The position numbers and the translations under genes were made by a program. Source: an uncultured Lachnospiraceae bacterium (GTDB lineage: Bacteria; Bacillota; Clostridia; Lachnospirales; Lachnospiraceae). Taken from it: a stretch of DNA of 64,000 bases. Below are positions 9,418 to 18,011 of the stretch, one piece after another. How positions within the stretch are numbered: position 1 is the stretch's first letter; every line of letters starts with the position of its first letter. The notes beneath the pieces were generated by a model, which worked only from the letters and a program-made list of their open reading frames with translations, had not been told where the DNA came from and ran no database searches. The DNA is taken from the NCBI GenBank assembly GCA_947246015.1, contig CAMXQE010000011.1:1-64000 (forward strand), given 5' to 3'.

Positions 9418-9888
9418 ATGAAAAATAACTTCCAATTCATCAAAGGCATATTTACAGCCATCGCCGCATGGGTGGGCAGCGCCATGGGATTGCTGCCGCC
9501 CACCTTCGCACTGCTGCTCCTGCTGATGGCCGCCGAAGTGTTTTCCGGAATACTTGTTGCAAAAAAAGAAGCGTTTGAGCATCCGGACAACCGGAAGAAC
9601 CAGCCGCTCCGCCGGAAAATCATATCTTCCCTTTACCGGAAAGCGGGCTGCATCCTGACCATTTCAGCCGCTGTGAGTATGGATTGCCTGATACGGAAAT
9701 ACGCTTCCAGGATGGGAATACAGACCGACAGCAATACCCTGCTCGGCTTACTGGTCACTATATGGTTCATCCTCAATGAACTGCTGTCCATTCTCAGAAA
9801 TGCAAACCGTTTAGGCGCCGTCCTGCCGGAATTTTTAGTTAAAGCAATTAAAAAAATTAAAAAATACATAAATCGTACAGAGCTTTAG
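9418..9888 (+). CDS. TcdE-type holin (Phage_holin_4 family)
   Basis: A 156-residue membrane protein with three hydrophobic segments (about 8-45, 70-90, 100-120), a charged middle (KKEAFEHPDNRKNQPLRRK) and a very basic tail (KAIKKIKKYI). The pattern of hydrophobic helix, A-E-V-F-S-G, K-rich loop, FILNELLSILRNA and G-x-x-L-P-E-F matches the family that includes C. difficile TcdE, a holin involved in releasing toxins that lack signal peptides. The AGAGGAGG ribosome site overlaps the end of the sigma gene, indicating translational coupling. It would permeabilise the membrane for the upstream lysozyme and perhaps the RHS protein. The gene ends 8 bases from the convergent thiT and no clear terminator separates them. 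Confidence 0.85.
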   Translation: MKNNFQFIKGIFTAIAAWVGSAMGLLPPTFALLLLLMAAEVFSGILVAKKEAFEHPDNRKNQPLRRKIISSLYRKAGCILTISAAVSMDCLIRKYASRMGIQTDSNTLLGLLVTIWFILNELLSILRNANRLGAVLPEFLVKAIKKIKKYINRTEL

Positions 9889-9896
9889 GAATCCCA

Positions 9897-10586
9897 TCAC
9901 CCCAAAGCCATCTCCCGCACCCTTGCCAGTCCTTTGCTGACTGGCGGGACAGCAACCAGAACCAGTGTCACCACTGCTTCCAGCCCCAGATAGGACCCGT
10001 TATAAACAAGAGAATACACCGGTGCCGCCATATTGAAATCAGACGCGTAACTTCCGAAGAAAATCATGCCGGACAAAAAGGTGAAAAAATATCTTCCCAG
10101 CACGCCCACCACATATCCTTTTATCAGACCGTACTTCGATTTCGAAAAAATCCCGGAAAGCCCCAATGCCCCGAACGCAAATATGTAATCCGTCAGCATC
10201 TGCGGAATACTGATGATATACGGGTCCACAATCAACTGCAAAAAACCATACGCAACCGCCGTCATCAGCCCTCCCTTTAATCCGTACCAGTAACCGATTA
10301 AACAGATAAACAACATACTGAACAGCGTCACGCTGCCGCCCATGGGCATATCCACTACCTTAATCATGGACGTTACCATCGCCAGCGCCATGGCCATGGC
10401 GGAAAATACCAGCTGCCTTGTATGGAACCGCTTCCCATTCCCCTCCTCTTCCTTCCTGCCGGACAGGAAACAGGCCCCCAGCAGAATCACCAGCATCAGG
10501 GCAATCAACGCTCCGTATCCCAGACCCGTGAGCTCAAAATAATTGCCCCATTCCTCATCTACAATTTCCTTTGCAAAAACAGACAT
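9897..10586 (-). CDS. thiT: Thiamine ECF transporter S-component ThiT
   Basis: A 229-residue integral membrane protein with about six helices that binds thiamine for group II ECF transporters. Family signatures are present: MPMGGSVTLFSMLFI, GLKGGLMTAVAYGFLQ, DPYIISIPQMLTDY and the C-terminal YSLVYNGSYLG. The N-terminal extra helix and linker (residues 1-55) are longer than in minimal ThiT. The start has a strong AAGGAGG site. A TPP riboswitch lies upstream, confirming the substrate. It has no ATPase of its own next door and presumably uses a shared EcfAAT module elsewhere. Confidence 0.93.
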   Translation of the reverse strand: MSVFAKEIVDEEWGNYFELTGLGYGALIALMLVILLGACFLSGRKEEEGNGKRFHTRQLVFSAMAMALAMVTSMIKVVDMPMGGSVTLFSMLFICLIGYWYGLKGGLMTAVAYGFLQLIVDPYIISIPQMLTDYIFAFGALGLSGIFSKSKYGLIKGYVVGVLGRYFFTFLSGMIFFGSYASDFNMAAPVYSLVYNGSYLGLEAVVTLVLVAVPPVSKGLARVREMALG

Positions 10587-10689
10587 AAAAAAACCTCCTT
10601 CGTAATTTTAAATCACTTGGAGGGGTATGGATTTCCCTTTCATGCACTTTCCTGCATTCCTGCAATCAAAAAGACATGCTTAAAAAATC

Positions 10690-10800
10690 CTTGCTTCCCT
10701 TCGCCGGCATTATCCGGATCAGGTTATGAGGGTTAGAGTCCCGAAAAGCAAATCTGCTTTCCGATAAACCTGGAACTCAATCTCAGCCAAAGCTCCCCTA
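10690..10800 (-). promoter_or_regulatory. TPP riboswitch (THI element)
   Basis: On the minus strand the conserved THI-box pieces appear in order: GGGGAGC, CTGAGA, then ACCCTCATAACCTGATC and GGATAATGCCGGCGAAGGG. The variable P3-type arm is GGAAAGCAGATTTGCTTTTC. It lies about 100 bases before thiT. Thiamine pyrophosphate binding would reduce thiT expression. Confidence 0.95.
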
Positions 10801-10853
10801 GCGATTTATTTAGTTTTGATTCCTGTACACTATACGACGTATTTCAGAATCTG

Positions 10854-11723
10854 TCAAGCCCCCGTAACACGGACGTCAAGAAATTCCCGCAGTTCCTTCT
10901 CCTTCTCCTCCGCCACTGCATACCCATGCCGGTAATATTCCCGCAGCCGCTCCGCGTCCGCCTCGTTATTCGTCAGATGTACATGTTCCGCCGGACGCAG
11001 CACGAAAGCCCGGCCTTCCTCTTCCAGCTGTTTCAGCAAATCCAAAGACCGGTTATACTGCTGTGCCCTGCCCCTCACCATATGTACGAACTTCGGATAT
11101 TTGTGGTATATCAGCCGCAGCATGGCAAGATAAAAATAACGCTGTTTCTTCCTGTACCCGCTGTTCCTCGTTACCACTACCACGATTTTTTTCCACCCCT
11201 CTTCCAATGCTTTTCCTAAAGGAATCGCATCCGCCATCCCCCCGTCCAGCATCGGTACGCCCCCTATCTCCATAATCCGTGCGATGAAAGGCAGGGAATT
11301 CGCTGCCCTGCATACTTTCAGGAAAATATCCTCATCGGCAAATTCATCGAAATAGACCGCTTCTCCCGTCAGACAGTTCACCGTGCTCGTAATGAACCGC
11401 TTCGCTGACCCGGTAAACGCCTGAAAGTCAAACGGCGCCAATTGCTTCGGTATCGTATCGAACAGCAAATCCATGTCGAAAAAAGTACCCTTCTTCAGAA
11501 ACGTGCCGAATCCCAGATACTTCTCCGTCTCCAACGGCCCAATGACCGCATCCATCACACGTCCTCTCTGCCCTGACACATAATTCATTCCTGCATAAGC
11601 GCCCGCCGACACTGCCAGCACATTCGGTATTTCGATTCCCCTGTCCAGAAAGAAGTCCAGCACCCCCGCAGAAAACATACTGCGCATGGCCCCTCCTTCC
11701 AAAATAATTCCTGTATTTTCCAC
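10854..11723 (-). CDS. Patatin-like phospholipase (YlbK/RssA type)
   Basis: A 289-residue alpha/beta hydrolase with a Ser-Asp catalytic dyad. Oxyanion loop EGGAMR is at residues 9-14, nucleophile Ser39 in AVSAGAYAG, and DGG with Asp160 in PMLDGGMADAIP. Length and order match the bacterial cytosolic patatin group that also carries a C-terminal DUF6363-like region. The substrate is unknown; acyl esters or phospholipids are expected from the family. Downstream of a GAGGAAG ribosome site, it stands between thiT and ecfT with its own gap and is probably monocistronic. Confidence 0.9.
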   Translation of the reverse strand: MENTGIILEGGAMRSMFSAGVLDFFLDRGIEIPNVLAVSAGAYAGMNYVSGQRGRVMDAVIGPLETEKYLGFGTFLKKGTFFDMDLLFDTIPKQLAPFDFQAFTGSAKRFITSTVNCLTGEAVYFDEFADEDIFLKVCRAANSLPFIARIMEIGGVPMLDGGMADAIPLGKALEEGWKKIVVVVTRNSGYRKKQRYFYLAMLRLIYHKYPKFVHMVRGRAQQYNRSLDLLKQLEEEGRAFVLRPAEHVHLTNNEADAERLREYYRHGYAVAEEKEKELREFLDVRVTGA

Positions 11724-11856
11724 TTCCTCTGCTCCCTGTCTTTCCCCTCCGCAGCCTTCCTGACCGCCCTTTCCCTTCCGTCCATAAGGCGGCTTTCCGG
11801 CTGCGGAAAATCCGATTCCTGATACCTTATTCCACGATTTCCATGAATCTCACAAA

Positions 11857-12684
11857 TTACACAAACGGATTATAAAACCTGTCCCCGTCATGGAACGTGA
11901 TGAACAAAAACAACGCCGACAGCAGCACCGTCACCGCCAATGTCACATAATCCGCTCTCTTCAGCTTCTTCCCCATATACCAGGTACGCTTCTTATGCTT
12001 GCCGAATCCCCTTAACTCCATAGCATTGCTGACCACATCGATACGGTCCATGCTCGTAAAAATCAACGGGAAAATAATAGCCGCCGTATTTTTTATCCGG
12101 CTTGAAAAAGATGCCTTGCCGGACATCTCAATCCCCCTTGCCTCCTGCGCGTTCCTGATTTTCGAGAAATCATCCTGCACATCCGGAATATAACGCAGGG
12201 CAATCGCCACCGAGTAACCGATGTTATAGCTGATACCGATGCGGTTTAACGATGCTGCGAACTCGCTCGGATTCGTCGTCACCACGAACATAAACACCGC
12301 CGGAACAATCGTCACATACTTCATCATTACATTTAATTCATAAAACAGCTGTTCCTTTGTCACCCAATAGTTTCCGAACAGATGGAACAGGTCCGACCGC
12401 GTTCCGTAAATTCCCACGCCCTCATACGGGGAAAACAGGAAAATCGCAATCAGGTTGATGACCAGAAAAAACAGGATGAATTTCAGCACCGTCCCCACCT
12501 GCTTCCACTCGGTCTTCGACATCTTATAAATAACAAGGCTTCCCAACATCATCGCCAAAAGCACCCGTGTATCGTAGGACAGCATACTGGTCATCGTCCA
12601 CAGCAGGAAGAAAACCAGCTTCGTCACACCGCTCAGCCGGTGAATCCATGTATCCTTTTCCTCATAAGTCAGTATCCTCGCCAT
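11857..12684 (-). CDS. ecfT: ECF transporter transmembrane component EcfT
   Basis: The membrane scaffold of an ECF vitamin transporter, linking the ATPases to the S-component. Hydrophobic helices fill the N-terminal half, and both coupling-helix ARG motifs are visible (QEARGIEMSGK and MELRGFGKHKK). The start is set at 12684 (MARILTYEEK) because it has a GGGAGGG site 8 bases upstream; the open frame continues 16 codons further without a better site. It overlaps the end of the ATPase gene by 23 bases, so the order is S-component, ATPase, EcfT in one operon. Confidence 0.9.
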   Translation of the reverse strand: MARILTYEEKDTWIHRLSGVTKLVFFLLWTMTSMLSYDTRVLLAMMLGSLVIYKMSKTEWKQVGTVLKFILFFLVINLIAIFLFSPYEGVGIYGTRSDLFHLFGNYWVTKEQLFYELNVMMKYVTIVPAVFMFVVTTNPSEFAASLNRIGISYNIGYSVAIALRYIPDVQDDFSKIRNAQEARGIEMSGKASFSSRIKNTAAIIFPLIFTSMDRIDVVSNAMELRGFGKHKKRTWYMGKKLKRADYVTLAVTVLLSALFLFITFHDGDRFYNPFV

Positions 12685-14413
12685 GACGCGCCCTCCCTTC
12701 CCCCGTTTTCTGTTCGTCGTGGACGGATTCATAATGGATAAAACGCTCCACGAATTCCGTCGGACTGCCGATACCGCATTTCACTGCCAAATCATAAAGA
12801 GAAGTCTTCTTCAGATATGCCTTATCCGCTATGGTTTCATCCGTCAGCACCTTCGCAGGCGTATCATCGGCCAGCAGGTGTCCGTCCGAAATCACGATAG
12901 CCCTTTCAGTATATTCCAGCATCAAATGCATATCATGGGTAATCATCAAAATTGTAATGCCGTACTTCTCATTGATTTCCTTTAAAAATTCCATGATTTC
13001 CGTATAATGCCGGTAGTCCTGTCCTGCCGTCGGCTCATCCAGAATAATGATTTCCGGGTCCATGACCAGAATGGAAGCGATTGTCACCCGTTTTTTCTGC
13101 CCGTAGCTGAGCGCCGATACCGGCCAGTTCCGGAAAGGATACAGCCCGCATATCTTCAGCGTCCGGTACACTCTTTCCTTTATTTCCTCCTCCGGCACAC
13201 CGCGTACTGCCAGTCCAAGCGCCACTTCTTCATAAATCATAGGTTTGGAAATCATCTGTCCGGGACTCTGCATCACCAGGCCGATTTTCTCCCCCCGCTC
13301 CTTGATGGACTGCTCCGAGATATCCTCTCCGTTCAGCAGTATCGAACCCCTTACAGGCTTCATGAATCCGCAGATGATTCCCGCAAGCGTGGATTTTCCC
13401 GCACCGTTTTTTCCGACAATGCTGACCATTTCTCCTTTCCGGATATCAAAATGGATATGCTGAAGCACCGGATTTCCCTCTACATAGGAAAAATACAAAT
13501 CCTTTACGGACAGCACGCATTTCTCCTCTTTTTTCTCCTTCCTGTAGCTGACTGTCTGAAACCACCGCTGCATCAGTTCTTTATACGGCTCCAAACGCAT
13601 GGTTTCGATATGCTGCGGTCTGCTCTCTTCTGTCAGTTCACAGCCCGCATGTTTCAGGGCTGTTACATAAAGCGGTTCCCGTATTCCCTGTTCCTTCAAT
13701 ACATTTCCCACAAGCAGCCTGTCCGGTTTCTCATCCGCCACGATACGGCCTTCGCCCACTACTACAATACGGTCCACATCCCGGTAAAGCGCATCCTCCA
13801 GGCGGTGTTCAATAATCAGGATGGTCGTCTTTTTATTCCGGCTGATTTTATCGATTAAGTCAATGGCACGTTTTCCCGTGGCCGGGTCCAGATTTGCCAA
13901 CGGTTCGTCAAAGAGAAGGATTTCCACATCATCCACCATGACGCCCGCCATGGACACCCTCTGTTTCTGCCCGCCCGACAGTTCCCACGGCGCATGGCCC
14001 AGCAGCGTCTTTACCTCTACTACATCCGCCACTTGACTTACCCGGTCAATCATTTCTTCCTGCGGCACCATATCGTTTTCCAGGGCAAAAGCGATATCCT
14101 CCGCCACCGTCAGCCCGATAAACTGTCCATTGGTATCCTGAAGTACGGTCCCTGCTATCTTAGACATACCAAATATGCCCAGCTTCGCCGGGTTCTCTCC
14201 TTTGACCTTCAGCGTCCCGCTACTCTCTCCGGCAAATGAAAATGGAACCAGTCCGTTAATGCAATGGGCAATCGTAGACTTGCCCGAACCGGATGGTCCC
14301 ACAATCAGGACCTTCTCTCCGGGATATATGGAAAGATTGATATCCCGGAGCGTCGGCTCCTTCTGTGCCCGATATTTAAAAGTATAATCCTTAAACTCTA
14401 TAATCGGCGTCAT
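12662..14413 (-). CDS. ECF transporter ATPase, two ABC domains fused (EcfA-EcfA', YkoD-like)
   Basis: A 583-residue tandem ATPase. Domain 1 (about 1-240) has Walker A GPSGSGKST, signature ELSGGQKQRV and Walker B ILLFDEP. Domain 2 (about 295-520) has Walker A GKNGAGKST, the atypical signature ALSYGQKKRV and Walker B IIILDEP. Fusion of both ATPases in one chain is the layout known for UPF0397-linked ECF systems. The start lies six bases after the S-component stop. It energises uptake by the membrane proteins encoded on either side. Confidence 0.92.
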   Translation of the reverse strand: MTPIIEFKDYTFKYRAQKEPTLRDINLSIYPGEKVLIVGPSGSGKSTIAHCINGLVPFSFAGESSGTLKVKGENPAKLGIFGMSKIAGTVLQDTNGQFIGLTVAEDIAFALENDMVPQEEMIDRVSQVADVVEVKTLLGHAPWELSGGQKQRVSMAGVMVDDVEILLFDEPLANLDPATGKRAIDLIDKISRNKKTTILIIEHRLEDALYRDVDRIVVVGEGRIVADEKPDRLLVGNVLKEQGIREPLYVTALKHAGCELTEESRPQHIETMRLEPYKELMQRWFQTVSYRKEKKEEKCVLSVKDLYFSYVEGNPVLQHIHFDIRKGEMVSIVGKNGAGKSTLAGIICGFMKPVRGSILLNGEDISEQSIKERGEKIGLVMQSPGQMISKPMIYEEVALGLAVRGVPEEEIKERVYRTLKICGLYPFRNWPVSALSYGQKKRVTIASILVMDPEIIILDEPTAGQDYRHYTEIMEFLKEINEKYGITILMITHDMHLMLEYTERAIVISDGHLLADDTPAKVLTDETIADKAYLKKTSLYDLAVKCGIGSPTEFVERFIHYESVHDEQKTGEGRARHGEDTDL

Positions 14414-14419
14414 ATGTTC

Positions 14420-14977
14420 TTAATCCTCTTTCATCAGACTGGAAGATTTTGCCCCTACCTTTGCATAACCCACGGTCAGCAAAGTTCCGAGCACCGCAAT
14501 GATAAGTACGTTTCCAAGCCATGCTCCCACGCCCTGCACGAATACTTTCTGAGCCGGCTCCTTGTAAATCAGAATATCCAGGATGGGCGCCGCCAGAATC
14601 CATGCAACCGCATTCCCGATTACCTGCATTACATTAAAAAGAATGATTTCCTTCTTGCCGAAAGCGCCTTCCTTCACTCCGTATTTATTGGCAAATGCAC
14701 CTACTACAATGGCAAAGATGGCTTCCGGGAATACCCAGCTCCACCACGCGCTTCCATAAAAGAACATATCTCCCAGTGCATGTCCGATTAATCCTACCGC
14801 CGCTCCTACAACAGGACCGAATACTGCGGATAAAAATGCCAGCAGCGCCGCCCTTGGCTGCAGAGCCGTATTCGGAATCCCCAAAGGAATCTGTACCTGG
14901 GTCAGAGCCACGAACAGGGCTGAACCAATGCCGACTGCCACTACTTCTTTTACGCCGAACTTTAACTTTGCTTCCAT
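14420..14977 (-). CDS. UPF0397-family ECF S-component
   Basis: About 185 residues, mostly hydrophobic, with the UPF0397 signatures QIPLGIPNTALQPRAA, FGPVVGAAVGLIGHALGD and YGSAWWSWVFPEAIFA. The start at 14977 (MEAKLKFGVKE) follows a GAGGAGG site; the longer open frame adds 21 codons without one. First gene of an S/A-A/T operon. Homologues have been annotated as riboflavin or unknown-vitamin S-components, so the substrate is uncertain here and no riboswitch was seen upstream. Confidence 0.85.
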   Translation of the reverse strand: MEAKLKFGVKEVVAVGIGSALFVALTQVQIPLGIPNTALQPRAALLAFLSAVFGPVVGAAVGLIGHALGDMFFYGSAWWSWVFPEAIFAIVVGAFANKYGVKEGAFGKKEIILFNVMQVIGNAVAWILAAPILDILIYKEPAQKVFVQGVGAWLGNVLIIAVLGTLLTVGYAKVGAKSSSLMKED

Positions 14978-15090
14978 AACTGTTTCCTCCTCAGTTAAAT
15001 GATTGTACTGCATAGTAATGCTATATATCACACCTATCATAACATAACTTTATCTGTTAGTTCAAGGAATTATTAAATTTTTGTAAACAG

Positions 15091-15142
15091 TTGACAAGTA
15101 TACGCCTTATATATACAATAACACAAGTGACCACATGGTCAC
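15091..15142 (+). promoter_or_regulatory. SigA promoter and TetR operator for the regulator/hydrolase pair
   Basis: TTGACA (15091-15096), 17 bases, TACAAT (15114-15119). Just downstream is the perfect inverted repeat GTGACCACATGGTCAC (15127-15142), ending 19 bases before the TetR-type start. Its position over the transcription start fits autorepression by the following gene. Confidence 0.75.
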
Positions 15143-15161
15143 TGCAAACAAGGAGGAAGCC

Positions 15162-15875
15162 ATGCCAGCCAAACTGTTTTTTGAACTAAACCCGGATAAA
15201 CAAATGAAAATCATCCATACAGGCATATCCGAGTTTGCCGCATACGGATATACCAACAGTTCCACAAACAGGATTGTTAAAAACTCAGGAATCAGCAAAG
15301 GAAGCCTGTTCAAATATTTTACGAACAAAGAAGATTTTTTCTTTTTTATCCTTGATACGGTCACAGCAGAGTTAACTGAAAGTCTGACAAAAGAAGCGGC
15401 AAACCTTTCACGGGAACTTTTCCAAAGAGTCATAGAATATGCCGCACTGGAATTTACCTGGTACATCCAAAACCCCGAAAAGTCCCAATTGATTCTGAGG
15501 GCATTTTCCAAAAATGAGACTGCTGTATATCAAAAAGTTCTGGCAAGATACGGCAGTAAAGAACAGGACATTTATTATGAACTTTTGAAAGACATAAACA
15601 CCGTCCCCTTTCAATGGGACATGAAGATGACCCTTGATATCCTGAAGTGGTTTTTGAAAGGCTTCAACGAAGAATTCATGGAAACCGTTCAAATAAAAAC
15701 CGCTCAAATAAAAACCGCTCAAATAAAAACCACCCAAATAAAAACTGCCCAAACGGAAACTGTCCCACCCCAAACCCACAGTTTTGAACAGCTAAAAAGC
15801 GATTATGTAAAAAACCTTACAGCGTATATGGGACTGCTGAAAAGCGGACTGTTAAAACCTGACATCCCGCTCTAA
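15162..15875 (+). CDS. TetR/AcrR-family transcriptional regulator
   Basis: About 237 residues. The N-terminal helix-turn-helix domain is clear (FAAYGYTNSSTNRIVKNSG, ISKGSLFKYFTNKEDFF). The C-terminal ligand domain is unassigned. The start at 15162 (MPAKLFF) has AAGGAGG 5 bases upstream. Near residues 177-201 a five-fold pentapeptide repeat (QIKTA) interrupts the last part of the ligand domain. The gene follows a palindromic operator and is followed 21 bases later by an alpha/beta hydrolase that it probably controls. Confidence 0.88.
   Translation: MPAKLFFELNPDKQMKIIHTGISEFAAYGYTNSSTNRIVKNSGISKGSLFKYFTNKEDFFFFILDTVTAELTESLTKEAANLSRELFQRVIEYAALEFTWYIQNPEKSQLILRAFSKNETAVYQKVLARYGSKEQDIYYELLKDINTVPFQWDMKMTLDILKWFLKGFNEEFMETVQIKTAQIKTAQIKTTQIKTAQTETVPPQTHSFEQLKSDYVKNLTAYMGLLKSGLLKPDIPL
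15690..15764 (+). repeat. 15-bp tandem repeat inside the TetR gene
   Basis: Five in-frame copies of CAAATAAAAACCGCT with drift in the last two, encoding QIKTA, QIKTA, QIKTT, QIKTA, QTETV. Copy number changes would keep the reading frame. Confidence 0.9.
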
Positions 15876-15896
15876 ACAGACAGGAGGAAGATTCTC

Positions 15897-16706
15897 ATGC
15901 TTTTCCACGCAAAAAACGGATGCATCCGCATCGGCAATACAGACATGGACTATATTTCTTTCGGTAAGTGTGACCGCGTTCTGGTCATGCTCCCCGGACT
16001 GGGGGACGGACTGACCACCGTAAAAGGCATGGCGCTTATCCTTGCCCTGACTTACCGGGCATTCGCCAGATATTATTCCGTATATATTTTCAGCAGGAAA
16101 AATACTCTGCCGGAACCTTACACTACAAGAGATATGGCAAAAGACCAGGCACAGGCGATGGAACTTCTCGGCATTGCAGACGCCGACGTCATCGGCATAT
16201 CCCAGGGCGGAATGATAGCCCAGTATCTTGCCATTGATTATCCGCAGCTGGTCAGGAAACTGGTACTTGCCGTTACGGCAGCCAAACCGGATGAACGGAT
16301 GCAGCACATTGTAAACGACTGGATTTCCATGGCCGGACGCGGGGATTATAAATCCCTGATGATTGATACGGCGGAAAAATCCTACTCTGAGCAATATTTA
16401 AAAAAATACCGCTTTCTCTACCCGCTTTTAGGGCACATAGGAAAGCCGAAAGACTTTAAACGTTTTCTCATTCAGGCAGACTCCTGCCTTCATCACGATG
16501 CTTATTCAGAATTAGGGAAGATATCATGCCCGGCTTTCATTATCGGCGGCGGATGCGACCGGATTGTCGGAACTGCCTCCGCTCCGGAACTGGCAGGCCG
16601 TATTGAAAACAGCGAACTTTTTGTCTACCGCGGTCTTGGCCATGCCGCATACGAAGAAGCCAAAGATTTCCAGGAACGGGTTCTGCGGTTTCTGCTAAGC
16701 GGGTAG
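15897..16706 (+). CDS. Alpha/beta hydrolase
   Basis: A 269-residue alpha/beta-hydrolase fold protein. Nucleophile elbow [10 protein letters not shown] with the serine near residue 103, acid in GGGCDRIVG and the catalytic histidine in [18 protein letters not shown] precedes the start. Substrate unknown; an esterase or peptidase role is possible. It is in one operon with the TetR-type gene, a typical detoxification layout. Confidence 0.88.
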   Translation: MLFHAKNGCIRIGNTDMDYISFGKCDRVLVMLPGLGDGLTTVKGMALILALTYRAFARYYSVYIFSRKNTLPEPYTTRDMAKDQAQAMELLGIADADVIGISQGGMIAQYLAIDYPQLVRKLVLAVTAAKPDERMQHIVNDWISMAGRGDYKSLMIDTAEKSYSEQYLKKYRFLYPLLGHIGKPKDFKRFLIQADSCLHHDAYSELGKISCPAFIIGGGCDRIVGTASAPELAGRIENSELFVYRGLGHAAYEEAKDFQERVLRFLLSG

Positions 16707-16732
16707 GAGGAATTTAACCCCGCTCTAAGCTG

Positions 16733-16763
16733 CAGAAAAGCGGTGCCCCTGCCGGGTCACCGC
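16733..16763 (-). terminator. Terminator of the REC-synthetase gene
   Basis: Minus-strand hairpin GCGGTG ... CACCGC (16763-16740) followed by TTTTC, just after the stop at 16773. It lies between two convergent genes. Confidence 0.6.
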
Positions 16764-16772
16764 CTGTCTCTT

Positions 16773-17843
16773 TCATTTTCTGGTCCTGTCTATCCGGTTC
16801 CGTATCTCCTGCATCTGATAGTCCAGCGTTTCAATAGAATCCGCACAGATTTTCAGCTGTCCCACGATTTCGTCCGCATCATCCACGTCCTTCTTGTATT
16901 TCAGTTTATGTTCCAGACTGGCCCAGAAATCCATGGCAATGGTACGGAACTGTACCTCCACCTTCATATTCTTTTTCCCGTGTGATAAAAAAATCGGTAC
17001 GCTCACAATCAGATGGAGACTGCGGTAGCCGTTGGGCTTGGGATTTTTAATATAATCCTTTTCCCTCAGCAGCACGATATCATCCTGCATGGTAAGCAGC
17101 CTGGCCAAACGGTAAATATCATCAGGAAAAGAGCAGATGACACGCACTCCGGCCACATCCGTCAGATACTCTGTAATCCCCTCCAGCGTAACGGGATGCC
17201 CCTTCCGTTCCAGTTTCTCATAAATGCTCTCCGGTGTTTTCAGCCTGCTTTTAATGGACTCAAAAGGATTCCGGTTATACTCCTGGGAAAATTCCCCATT
17301 CAGCGCTTTCAGCCTCGTCTCCACTTCCATGATGGCAAAACGGTATTCCATCATCATCTTATTGAAGAACTTCGCTTCCTTCAGCTTCTCCGCCTGTATC
17401 CGGATAATCTCATCCTGCTTTTTTAATGTCTCTTCCTGCTCCTCCACCTTCATTTCCAGTTGGTTCTTACAGACAAACAAGTCTATCGTATTCTTAAGTC
17501 TGTTCCTGACGATGGAACTTACAAAGGGCTTACGGATAAAATCCGAAACCCCCAGCTCAAAGCATCTGTTTTCCACTTCCACAGAACACTCTCCGCTTAT
17601 AATCAGCACGGGAATCTTATGCATCCATCCTTTCCTGCGCATTTCATCAATGACGGCAAAACCATCCATTTTCGGCATCCGCAGGTCCAAAAGCAGCGCC
17701 GCCGTTTCGTTCTGGCGCTCCTCCAGCTTGTGCAGAGCCTGCTCTCCATCCTCCGCCATATCAATGGTATATTCGTCTTCCAGTATATTATGCAATAAAT
17801 TGCGGTTCAGCTCCGCATCATCCACCACCAATATCCGCTGCAT
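16773..17843 (-). CDS. Response regulator fused to a small (p)ppGpp synthetase domain
   Basis: About 356 residues in three parts. Residues 1-120 form a receiver (ILVVDD, phospho-acceptor in LLLDLRMPKMDGF, conserved K in IRKPF). Residues 125-180 form a coiled coil (KVEEQEETLKKQDEIIRIQ). Residues 195-350 form a RelA/SpoT-type synthetase resembling YjbM/YwaC: RLKTPESIYEKL, YLTDVAGVRVIC, KNPKPNGYRSLHLIV, VEVQFRTIAMDFWASLEHK. The synthetase motifs look complete and there is no hydrolase domain. The start is placed at the ATG at 17843 because GGGAG is 7 bases upstream; a TTG two codons earlier lacks spacing. The fusion implies phosphorylation-controlled alarmone synthesis. No kinase is adjacent. 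Confidence 0.88.
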   Translation of the reverse strand: MQRILVVDDAELNRNLLHNILEDEYTIDMAEDGEQALHKLEERQNETAALLLDLRMPKMDGFAVIDEMRRKGWMHKIPVLIISGECSVEVENRCFELGVSDFIRKPFVSSIVRNRLKNTIDLFVCKNQLEMKVEEQEETLKKQDEIIRIQAEKLKEAKFFNKMMMEYRFAIMEVETRLKALNGEFSQEYNRNPFESIKSRLKTPESIYEKLERKGHPVTLEGITEYLTDVAGVRVICSFPDDIYRLARLLTMQDDIVLLREKDYIKNPKPNGYRSLHLIVSVPIFLSHGKKNMKVEVQFRTIAMDFWASLEHKLKYKKDVDDADEIVGQLKICADSIETLDYQMQEIRNRIDRTRK

Positions 17844-17957
17844 ATCCAATCTCCCATCATCTTCCGTACGTAACCGGCAAAGCCGGACATCCTCCTGCCC
17901 GTCCCCGGAACCATGCCGGCCTTTACCCTTTTCATATAATCCCTGTATCCTATCCGT

Positions 17958-17986
17958 ATTTTATCAAAGATACAGGCAGGATTCAA
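17958..17986 (-). promoter_or_regulatory. SigA promoter for the REC-synthetase gene
   Basis: Minus strand TTGAAT (17986-17981), 17 bases, TAAAAT (17963-17958), leaving a leader of about 110 bases. Confidence 0.6.
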
Positions 17987-18011
17987 GAATAACCAGCCGC
18001 CTCTGCTGCTT

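Noticed and set aside
8294-9888. Prophage remnant as the explanation for lysozyme and holin
   Set aside because: No integrase, terminase, capsid, tail or repressor gene is nearby, and the promoter pairing ties the cassette to the RHS gene. Cannot be excluded for the region beyond base 1.
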